Below, piece by piece: positions 21,856 through 33,100 of a DNA stretch of 64,000 bases. The stretch is from Actinostola sp. cb2023 (taxonomy: Eukaryota > Cnidaria > Anthozoa > Actiniaria > Actinostolidae), in the NCBI GenBank assembly GCA_033675265.1, contig JAUJYZ010000964.1, forward strand, positions 62,001 through 126,000, in the 5' to 3' direction. The notes below the pieces were generated by a model. The model was not told the origin of the DNA, made no database searches, and saw nothing but the letters and a program-made list of their open reading frames with translations. Positions within the stretch are counted from its first letter, which is position 1. Each line of letters opens with the position of its first letter. The position numbers and the translations under genes were made by a program.

Positions 21856-22373
21856 CATATTTGTACGATCGACCATTCGTTGTACTGAACGTGAAAGCCA
21901 ACTTAATAAAGGAGAGTTTCTTGCCATTGTCTGTATTACTTGTATTTGTACGATCGACCATTCGTTGTACTGAACGTGAAAGCCAACTTAATAAAGGAGA
22001 GTTTCTTGCCATTGTCTGTATTACTTGTATTTGTACGATCGACCATTCGTTGTACTGAACGTGAAAGCCAACTTAATAAAGGAGAGTTTCGTGCCATTGT
22101 CTGTATTACTTGTATTTGTACGATCGACCATTCGTTGTACTGAACGTGAAAGCCAACTTAATAAAGGAGAGTTTCTTGCCATTGTCTGTATTACTTGTAT
22201 TTGTACGATCGACTATTCGTTGTACTGAACGTGAAAGCCAACTTAATAAAGGAGAGTTCCTTGCCATTGTCTGTATTACTTGTATTTGTACGATCGACTA
22301 TTCGTTGTACTGAACGTGAAAGCCAACTTAATAAAGGAGAGTTCCTTGCCATTGTCTGTATTACTTGTATTTG
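21856..22373. repeat. 85-bp tandem repeat, about six copies
   Basis: Units contain TTGTACGATCGACCATTCGT, GTACTGAACGTGAAAGCC and TTAATAAAGGAGAG. They are nearly identical, with a C-to-T change (GACTATTCG) in the last two. Each unit carries AATAAA downstream of APIP on its sense strand. Confidence 0.95.
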
Positions 22374-22385
22374 TACAAGAGCTTT

Positions 22386-23053
22386 TCACTACTAAGCCAG
22401 TCTAGTAATTACTACACGTCTTCATTTCCGCGTAAAGTCAACTCTGTAAAGAGTCTATAGGATTCATTAAAAGTGAATAGTAACGCATCGAAGGCTGATT
22501 CGTATAATGTGGAGTGAATGCAAAAAGTTAGGAAAATATAATTAATGAATAATAATTCAAGTATCAATGAACGGTTTTCACAGCCGTAAAGAAGTGTTTC
22601 AAAACGTTCTACGAGTTATTGCGAAAATACGTGCGATAGAGAACCCGGCAGCTGAATGAACACAAGGTGTCGTCATAAAATAAATAGCTGTCACTAAGTG
22701 TCAAAAGACAGCTTACTTGACTGTACGATGTACTGTAGTCAATGTGCTTCGCTAGTGCGACCAGTAAGAGACCATTTCTCTACCTTGACGTAAAGACTAA
22801 AAGACACGATTTATAGCCATCCTATAGCTTTAGTCAACTCGTCATCACACTGGAAAAGAAAATAGGAAGTGCATTTACTCGACACAAAGCACCGCCAGGA
22901 ACACTATTGAAGTCTTTAATTGCCTAACACTGTTGGCCAAAGAGGTATCCAACCAGCAATGGCAAGGGCTGATATTTTTAAATAGTTAAAACTCGTGAAT
23001 CTTAAAGAGGAAAATGATTGTAAAGATACGACGTTAGACAAGTGTACTAGACG
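22386..23053. other. Intergenic, nothing recognised
   Basis: No repeat or ORF of note. It probably includes the promoter and 5' UTR of the ORF at 23054. Confidence 0.35.
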
Positions 23054-23743
23054 ATGCCGCGTGCTTGTGCAGGACGATCGTACCAATCGTGTTTTAGTTA
23101 TAACCCGACCTCCAAACCTAAACCTACCCTCGTCAACAACATCTATGTAGAACATCTGTTAGAGACGGCAGAAGATGAAATGGTTAAACAAGAGATTCGT
23201 TTGATCATAATGGATGAAAGAATGCGTCGAGAAGAATGTATCTTAGCAACAAGTCCACATAAAGTCGTTGCTAATGCCGTAAGATACGCGCGAGCTATGA
23301 ATTATTCACTCAATTCTTTACTTGAAAAACGATTGAAACTCCTTCACCAAGAATTTGAACAAGAGTTTCGTCGCATTGTTGATGTACAACAAGCAGCCTA
23401 CAAAGATAATCCCAACTATTACAGACAGTCTTTAAATACTGCTGGGTATACACGAAAACAATTTAAGCGTAACTTGAGCGAAGTTTTGACTACGAAACGT
23501 AGGGAAAACGAATTAAGACAAGCCAAAACCCAGCTCTCTCTACCGACATCGCCAAGCCTTTCAAGACAAACAAGTCCAACAAAACCACGTTTGCGAAAAA
23601 ATGCTTGGCATAAGAAACAAGCTGGATTAGGAAATGGTTTGCCGCTCGCCGACGATGCAAAGGTGGCAGCGATGGGACCGCAACACTTAACGATTTCATC
23701 TTGGAAGCATGATGGAGATGCCGTGTATTTCCCTCCAATATGA
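23054..23743 (+). CDS. Unrecognised intronless ORF, 229 residues
   Basis: One clean ORF starting ATGCCGCGTGCTTG and ending FPPI-stop. The product is basic and probably mostly helical. Residues 25-115 are charged and amphipathic (TAEDEMVKQEIRLIIMDERM, EKRLKLLHQEFEQEFRRIVD), resembling a coiled coil. Residues 150-185 are Ser/Pro-rich (LPTSPSLSRQTSPTK) with several SP/TP sites. No signal peptide or membrane segment is present. I do not recognise the family. The length without stops, codon-like composition and lack of low complexity favour a real gene, possibly a single-exon structural or microtubule-associated protein, but that is a guess. Confidence 0.6.
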   Translation: MPRACAGRSYQSCFSYNPTSKPKPTLVNNIYVEHLLETAEDEMVKQEIRLIIMDERMRREECILATSPHKVVANAVRYARAMNYSLNSLLEKRLKLLHQEFEQEFRRIVDVQQAAYKDNPNYYRQSLNTAGYTRKQFKRNLSEVLTTKRRENELRQAKTQLSLPTSPSLSRQTSPTKPRLRKNAWHKKQAGLGNGLPLADDAKVAAMGPQHLTISSWKHDGDAVYFPPI

Positions 23744-26700
23744 GAGTACTTGAATAATGTACTCGACTAGCTAGTAGCCATGGCAGTTGCTATCAACATT
23801 AACATCAGTTTCTGGACGAGAAATCTCTTTCTAAACTCAGGACATACAAGAAATAACAAAGTATTCTCAGTTTTAATGTATAAAAAGAGCAATGTAGTTT
23901 TATCTTATGATTCGATGTGATCACCTGCTCACTTCTACACAAACACGAAAAAACGAGTCTAAAAATGTCAAATTTGTTTAACAAAACACAGTAATGGTCA
24001 GAGCAGTATATTGCTCGAGTAGCCCGGCAGCTAATTTGTATATTCATTGCTTAGGAACAGGGTATTAATAATGGTCGTCAGTGCCCGTGTAAGGCTCCAT
24101 TTACGTCAGTTTGTTTTATAGCTTGATGAAAGTCAACAGTACCAAACATTGTGAAAGAAAGCCGTCAAGTAGTTTTGATAATGAACAAAACGTACATTAA
24201 TTAACGACGAGGTGCTGCTGACAGAATGGATATCAAAACAAACACAATAAAACAATTTAATAAAACAGACGCTTATGAATAGTTGAATAAATGCATACCC
24301 CCTCTAAGCACTCTAGCGACACACCGTGCATGCGTACAATATTTGGAGTCGAACAGCCTCGATATGAATACTGTTTGATCACGTCATGGCGGCCATGTTG
24401 GTTCCCGATAACAAAGCCTCTCGTTTGTTCCACCAACATGAACACTGCATCTTTGTAGGTTTTTAGCGGCCATTTTTATACCAGATGATAAAGCCATCGC
24501 GTGAAACTCTATTTTTTAATCTGTACTTTTACTGAAAGCAAAGTTATTTGGTCGTCTGGTCAATAAGTTGGTTCGTCTGTTCATCGCCACAACCATGCAT
24601 GATTGGCAGGTGTCAATGAAATCCTTGCACACGTACCTCGTACACGTCACATTGCTTCACGGTGTCCACTACGCTCCAATGAAGTGGAAACGCCTGGTTA
24701 CCCAGTTGTGACGTCACTCAACGTGTTTTATTTGGTTTTGATGTAGTGTTTTGATACGTATTTAGTTAGTTCATTGTTTTAGCTTTACATAGAAATGAAT
24801 GGAAAAATGAAGATAGTCGAGTAACGAACATCACATAGTTACACAATGTTTCAACGTTGTTTGAACGAGTCAATATTATGAATTACGACGCCAAAGTCGT
24901 AACACGACCCATGAACTGTTTGACTGAACTTATGACAGCTCGAATAGGAAATCTACTTTTCACTGCGGGTTTAGAAAATGTCACAAATGAAAGATGGCAA
25001 CTTTTCGTTCAAGAACTCGAGTACTTTAGTGATATATATTTGGCTTCATTATTTGTTAGTTCGCGATGTATGAGTGTCTAGTGGAGCGTTGATGCATTAA
25101 CTATATTGTTATCGACCAGTAAACACCAGTCCCTTCTCTCAACGCTCCAATGGCTTGACTATCAGGTTCATAGTCCATTAGAACTTTTCAAAAGGCGCGT
25201 AAAAACGTCCCCTATTTCACTCCAACAATTCGTTCCATTTCACTTATTTAACTATTTTTGTTTTCAAGTATTTTGTCGTTTAACTATACGCACTAATGGC
25301 TACCCAAGTATAGTAGTATAGTAGAAAGCCATCCCTTACAATAATGATCCACGTTTCTCTTCCCATTACTGACTGGTTTATCGATGAATATATCAGTAAG
25401 TAGTCGGGATGCCCTCCATTAAATATGAAATTGTTAGGGTTGATCTTTGTTCATGCGATCAAGTATTGTAATCCCAGTTTAAAGTCAGTATAGTAGAATA
25501 AAGTCAACCAAAACCACCTAGTTATATATCTATATGGTACAAGTTCAAAGTAAAGGTATTTTAGGTCGATAATTCGTATAATAAGAGGGTTTTTAGTTTT
25601 GTATTTTCAAATTTAGCAAACGCCTTCTACGTAAACTCAACTGGTACAAAAACATGCCAAGTATTTCTACAATTCTACTTCGTTTAGATAACGAATATTA
25701 AGTTAAAATAGATAGCACAAGACCCAACTAAGTAGTGCTTGCAGCGTTCATAACCAATCATAGTACGTACTCGACATAAAGCTGAGGAAATCCTGCAATT
25801 GAACTCTTTCTCATTGGAAAACGTTATCATGAATTATTCATGAGCCACAAGCTGACGTTGTATGACCAGTTGATCTTTCCTTATATGGAAAAACAAGTTG
25901 ACGCGATTCAAAGCAACAATCAAGTCCAGCAACAAGAGTTTAAACCGTGGAAACGTAACACTGCTAATATTGGATTGTGGACAATTATGTGTTTTTTGTA
26001 CTCTTAACTTGGTGGATCACTGAAAACCATGTATTATAGAAATATTGGATGGTTTGGAGCGTCTTTGGGCTAAAAACAAGACTTAAAACATAATTATTTG
26101 GGATTAAGGTAAGAGGTTCTATGATGAGACGCAGTCATGTCTTCTTCTCATCTTTTCATGACAAGAAAACAACCGTTTAAAATGAATGCAGCTTTGTTGA
26201 ACACTCAAATAAAAGTAGTTTCAACAAAATTCTGGATTGTGAAATTATCAGCGACGTCGATATGAACAAAATTGTATTTGAATATCTGCTTTCAAGTCAT
26301 TGTACAAAATGACAGTTTAATCAGTAACTCATTTCATAATATAAATACTCAGACAAAACCACTTTATACGAGATATGAAGACGTTTGCTTGACGTAAAAT
26401 AAGAATCTGGTGTAAATTTTATAGAATATTAAGAAAAGGACAAAGCCCGGTCATAAATTACTAAACACCAACTCTCTCGTCCCACCATCCCACAACAAAA
26501 GAACTGTTTACAAGTACAACAGGTTACGTATTGGAATGAGCTGGTACGACTCAAATTACTGCCAAACAAACTTCTATTTAGAGAAAATAACACTTGGTAG
26601 GCAAATTAGTAGTGTTGTACAGAGATGAAGATTATCACGAAAAAAAAGTATTAAAAAAAACACAAATTGAACTGAAACCACTTGTAGAGATGACGTCACA

Positions 26701-27115
26701 TCGTACAATAGATGAGCCGTTGGTATAACCATAGTTCCCCTCTATTATAACTATGGCCATAACGTTAGTATTACTTAATGAATTCATCAGACTTCAATAG
26801 AATATGCTGATCTGCCATATTAATTGGGTGAATATGAATCCAATAAGTTATTACATGGAACAACCAATCTTTCAATCACTAAATGACAAAATATATGTAA
26901 TAACAATAAAAGTATTTGCTGTTGCTATAACTGAGAGCAAAGTATGTACATTCATCACTCTATAAAAGTAACAAGATTTTGCATTAAGTAAACAAATAAA
27001 ACTTAGGAAAAATACTCTCAATCTCAGTTAGAGTACTGTTGACCAACTAGCATTGAGGTGTGGCAAGGGAATTATTAACTGGATGTGATTTCTTTCAGGT
27101 TAAATATTGCCAGAA
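23744..27115. other. Long intergenic stretch, 3.4 kb
   Basis: AT-rich with no repeat arrays, in contrast to the rest of the window. One small ORF (24878-25081) is listed separately. A short palindrome (CCATAGTT...AACTATGG) sits at about 26730. The 3' part should hold the sulfatase promoter and a 5' UTR exon, since an acceptor (TTTCTTTCAG) lies 18 bp upstream of the sulfatase ATG. Confidence 0.4.
24878..25081 (+). CDS. Possible small ORF, 67 residues
   Basis: ATG at 24878, stop at 25079. The sequence is not low complexity (for example GLENVTNERWQLFVQELEYF) but matches nothing I know. It may be a short exon, a small protein or chance. Confidence 0.2.
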   Translation: MNYDAKVVTRPMNCLTELMTARIGNLLFTAGLENVTNERWQLFVQELEYFSDIYLASLFVSSRCMSV

Positions 27116-30100
27116 ATGAAGGGTATCCCGCGGCCTGTTTCGTGCCTCATCGCGCGGGTCATTCTGGTTCTAGTTTCACTGTTTGGTGTACAGGCTCACA
27201 ATAAACCAAACATTATAGTCATTGTTGCTGATGACTTAGTAAGTATTGACAGTACGGTGCTATATACTGTTCCTAGCTATGACATACAATCTACCTATCA
27301 GTATTGACAGTACGGTGCTATATACTGTTCCTAGCTATGACATGCAATCTATACCTATCAGTAATGACTGTACGGTGCTATATACTGTTCCTAGCTGACA
27401 TACAATCTACCTATCAGTATTGACAGTACGGTGCTATATACTGTTCCTAGCTATGACATACAATCTACCTATCAGTAATGACCGTACGGTGCTATATACT
27501 GTTCCTAGCTATGACATACAATCTACCTATCAGTAATGACTGTACGGTGCTATATACTGTTCCTAGCCTTTGTTACATTATCTTGAACATTTATTGGTCT
27601 ATTCACTAGGGTTGGGATGATGTCGGTTTCCACGGCTCGCCCCAGATCCCCACGCCGGCATTAGACGCACTGGCCAATAGTGGAGTCATACTTAACAATT
27701 ATTATGTATCGCCATTGGATACACCAACCAGAGCATCGCTAATGACTGGCAAATATCCCATACATATGGGTAAGTATCGTAACCATAATATCCCATACAT
27801 ATGGGTAAGTATCCTAACCATATCCCATACATATGGGCAAATATCCTAACCATAATATCCCATACATATGGGTAAGTATCCTAACCATAATATCCCATAC
27901 ATATGGGTAAGTATCCTAACCATATCCCATACATATGGGTAAGTATCCTAACCATAATATCCCATACATATGGGTAAGTATCACCCTAACCATAATATCC
28001 CATACATATGGGTAAGTATCCTAACCATAACCATAATATCCCATACATATGGGTAAGTATCCTAACCATAATATCCCATACATATGGGTAAGTATCACCC
28101 TAACCATAATATCCCATACATATGGGTAAGTATCCTAACCATAAGCATAATATCCCATACATATCGGTAAGTATCCTAACCATAACCATAATATCCCATA
28201 CATATGGGTAAGTATCCTAACCATAACCATAATATCCCATACATATGGGTAAGTATCCGAACCATAATATCCCATACATATGGGTAAGTATCCTAACCAT
28301 AACCCTGATAATATCCCATACATATCGGTAAGTATCCTAACCATAATATCCCATACATATGGGTAAGTATCCGAACCATAATATCCCATACATATGGGTA
28401 AGTATCCTAACCATAATATCCCATACATATGGGTAAGTATCCGAACGATAATATCCCATACATATGGGTAAGTATCCTAACCATAACCCTGATAATATCC
28501 CATACATATCGGTAAGTATCCTAACCATAATATCCCATACATATGGGTAAGTATCCGAACCATAATATTCCATACATATGGGTAAGTATCCTAACCATAA
28601 CCCTGATAATATCCCATACATATCGGTAAGTATCCTAACCATAATATCCCATACATATGGGTAAGTATCCGAACCATAATATCCCATACATATGGGTAAG
28701 TATCCTAACCATAACCATAATATCCCATACATATGGGTAAGTATCCTAACCATAACCATAATATCCCATACATATGGGTAAGTATCCTAACCATAACCAT
28801 AATATCCCATACATATGGGTAAGTATCCTAACCATAACCATAATATCCCATACATATGGGTAAGTATCCTAACCATAACCATAATATCCCATACATATGG
28901 GTAAGTATCCTAACCATAACCATAATATCCCATACATATGGGTAAGTAATCGTAACCATAATATCCCATACATATGGGTAAGTATCCTAACCATAACCAT
29001 AATATCCCATACATATGGGTAAGTATCCTAACCATAATATCCCATACATATGGGTAAGTATCCTAACCATAACCATAATATCCCATACATATGGGTAAGT
29101 ATCCTAACCATAACCATAATATCCCATACATATGGGTAAGTATCCTAACCATAACCATAATATCCCATACATATGGGTAAGTATCCTAACCATAACCATA
29201 ATATCCCATACATATGGGTAAGTATCCTAACCATAATATCCCATACATATGGGTAAGTATCCTAACCATAACCATAATGTCCCATACATATCGGTAAGTA
29301 CTTTACTATACCTAACCATACATATGGGTATAGGTCTACAACACGATACTATTCACAACAGGCAGGCTATGGGTAACCATAATTGGAAGAGAAGTTCCTC
29401 CCTCAGTATCTACGAGAACAGGGATACAAAACCCACGCTATGGGCAAGGTAGGTTTCCATAGTAAACATACTATAATACAATGATAATTACATACATAAT
29501 AAGTATGATGTAATCTATAATATCCCTCATTCTAGTGGCAGCTTGGCTTAATCTCATAGAGAGTATACCATCCCATACATACCGTGGGTTCGACTCGTTC
29601 TTTGGATTCTATACGTCCAATCAGGACTACTATAAGCACGTGTCTTATGACGGTGGATACGGCCTCGACCTCAGGAGGGATGGGATGTATAGGTTGTTAG
29701 ATTTACGCATGCATGGCCAGGAGACTTTCCTCCCTCAGTATCTACGAGAACATGGTTAGGAGACCCACGCTATTCGGTACGTTTCCATAGTTAGGGGAAT
29801 ACAATGTTAATTACTGCATGGCCAGGGGACTTTCATTGCTCTCTAGTTACGATGCTTCTTGGCAAGAGAGGACTTACCGTGGGTTCGACTCGTACGATGC
29901 ATGTCCAGGGGACTTTCCGACGTGTCTTATTACGATGGCATCGACCTCAGGAGGGGACTTTCCGAGTTCTCGATTTACGATGCATGGCCAGGGGACTTTC
30001 CTCTCGTTACGATGCATGGTTAGGAGACTTTCCTCTCGTTACGATGCAGGGGACTTTCCTCTCGTTATGATGCATGGCCAGGGGACTTTCCTCTCGTTAC

Positions 30101-33100
30101 GATGCATGGCCAGGGGACTTTCCTCTCGTTACGATGCATGGCCAGGGGACTTTTCCTCTCGTTACGATGCATGGCCAGGGGACTTTCCTCTGGTTTATGA
30201 TGCATGGCCAGGGGACTTTCCTCTGGTTATGATGCATGGCCAGGGGACTTTCCTCTCGTTACGATGCATGGCCAGGGGACTTTCCTCTCGTTACGATGCA
30301 TGGCCAGGGGACTTTCCTCTCGTTATGATGCATGGCCAGGGGACTTTCCTCTCGTTACGATGCATGGCCAGGGGACTTTCCTCTCGTTACGATGCATGGC
30401 CAGGGGACTTTCCTCTCGTTACATGCATGGCCAGGGGACTTTCCTCTCGTTACGATGCATGGCCAGGGAACTTTCCTCTCGTTACGATGCATGGTTAGGG
30501 GACATTCCTCTCGTTACGATGCATGCCCAGGGGACTTTCCTCTCGTTACGATGTATGGTTAGGGGACGTTCCGAGGTCTCATTACTATGCATGGCCAGGG
30601 GAGTTTCCTCTCGTTACGATGCATGGTTAAGGGACTTTCCTCTCGTTGCGATGCATGGTTAAGGGACTTTCCTCTCGTTACGATGCATGGTTAGGGGACT
30701 TTCCTCTCGTTAAGATGCATGGTTAGGGGACTTTCCGAGGTCTCGTTACTATGCATGGTCAGGGGAGTTTCCTCTCGTTACGATGCATGGTTAAGGGACT
30801 TTCCTCTCGTTGCGATGCATGGTTAGGGTCTTTCCTCTCGTTACGATGCATGGTTAAGGGACTTTCCTCTCGTTACGATGCATGATTAAGGGACTTTCCT
30901 CTCGTTACGATGCATGGTTAGGGGACTTTCCTCTCGTTACGATGCATGGCCAGGGGACTTTCCGAGGTCTCGTTACGATGCATGGCCAGGGGACTTTCCG
31001 AGGTCTCGTTACGATGCATGGCCAGGGGACTTTCCGAGGTCTCGTTACGATGCATGGCCAGGGGACTTTCCTCTCATTACGATGCATGGCCAGGGGACTT
31101 TCCTCTCGTTACCAGGGGACTTTCCTCTCGTTACGCTGCATGGCCAGGGGACTTTCCTCTCGTTACGCTGCATGGCCAGGGGACTTTCCTCTCGTTACGA
31201 TGCATGGCCAGGGGACTTTCCTCTCGTTACGATGCATGGCCAGGGGACTTTCCTCTGGTTATGATGCATGGCCAGGGAACTTTCCTCTCGTTACGATGCA
31301 TGGCCAGGGGACTTTCCTCTCGTTACGATGCATGGCCAGGGAACTTTCCTCTCGTTACGATGCATGGCCAGGGGACTTTCCTCTCGTTACGATGCATGGC
31401 CAGGGGACTTTCCTCTCGTTACGATGCATGGCCAGGGAACTTTCCTCTCGTTACGATGCATGGTTAGGGGACATTCCTCTCGTTACGATGCATGCCCAGG
31501 GGACTTTCCTCTCGTTACGATGTATGGTTAGGGGACGTTCCGAGGTCTCGTTACTATGCATGGCCAGGGGAGTTTCCTCTCGTTACGATGCATGGTTAAG
31601 GGACTTTCCTCTCGTTGCGATGCATGGTTAAGGGACTTTCCTCTCGTTACGATGCATGGTTAGGGGACTTTCCTCTCGTTAAGATGCATGGTTAGGGGAC
31701 TTTCCGAGGTCTCGTTACTATGCATGGTCAGGGGAGTTTCCTCTCGTTACGATGCATGGTTAAGGGACTTTCCTCTCGTTGCGATGCATGGTTAGGGTCT
31801 TTCCTCTCGTTACGATGCATGGTTAAGGGACTTTCCTCTCGTTACGATGCATGATTAAGGGACTTTCCTCTCGTTACGATGCATGATTAGGGGACTTTCC
31901 TCTCGTTACGATGCATGGTTAGGGGACTTTCCTCTCGTTACGATGCATGGTTAAGGGACTTTCCTCTCGTTACGATGCATGGTTAGGGGACTTTCCGAGG
32001 TCTCGTTACGATGCATGGCCAGGGGAGTTTCCTCTCGTTACAATGCATGGTTAAGGGACTTTCCTCTCGTTACGATGCATGGTTAGGGGACTTTCCGAGG
32101 TCTCGTTACTATGCATGGCCAGGGGAGTTTCCTCTCGTTACGATGCATGGTTAAGGGACTTTCCTCTCGTTACGATGCATGGTTAGGGGACTTTCCTCTC
32201 GTTACGATGCATGGTTAGGGGACTTTCCTCTCGTTACGATGCATGGTTAAGGGACTTTCCTCTCGTTACGATGCATGGTTAAGGGACGTTACGATGCATG
32301 GTGCAATACTGTCCAACCAACCAATCTGTCATAATTAACCTATTTTCTCCGCAGGTTGTATACAATGAAACTGGTGTTTATGGTACAGAGTTATTTGCAA
32401 GGGAAGCAGATAAAGTCATTGATGCGCATGCTCAGGATCAACCGCTGTTCCTGTATTTGGCGCATCAAGCTGTAGCTGTAGGTAACATGGAGGAGCCATT
32501 ACAAGCACCAGAGAGGTTTATGGCTAAATTTAGTCACATCAAGGACACGCGACGACGAACATATGCAGGTATTTATATCTGTCTGTACGTCTATCCATCT
32601 GTCTATCCATCTGTCCGTCTATCCATCTGTCTATCCATCTGTCCGTCTATCCATCTGTCCGTCTATCCATCTGTCCGTCTATCCATCTGTCCGTCTATCC
32701 ATCTGTCTGTCTATCCATCTGTCCGTCTATCCATCTGTCCGTCTATCCATCTGTCTGTCTATCCATCTGTCTGTCTATCCATCTGTCCGTCTATCCATCT
32801 GTCTATCCACCTGTCCGTCTATCCATCTGTCTATCCATCTGTCCGTCTATCCATCTGTCTATCCATCTGTCCGTCTATCCATCTGTCTATCCATCTGTCC
32901 GTCTATCCATCTTTCCGTCTATCCATCTTCTATCCATCTGTCCGTCTATCCATCTTCTATCCATCTGTCCGTCTATCCATCTGTCTGTCTATCCATCTGT
33001 CTATCCATCTGTCTGTCTATCCATCTGTCCGTCTATCCATCTGTCTGTCTATCCATCTGTCCGTCTATCCATCTGTCTGTCTATCCATCTGTCTATCCAT

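Noticed and set aside
29804..31631. ORFs with repeated [19 protein letters not shown]
   Set aside because: They come from a 32-bp tandem repeat that rotates through three frames; no independent coding evidence.
29690..32295. Integrated viral regulatory region because of the kappaB motif
   Set aside because: No viral genes, long terminal repeats or primer-binding site; the unit traces to a neighbouring exon.
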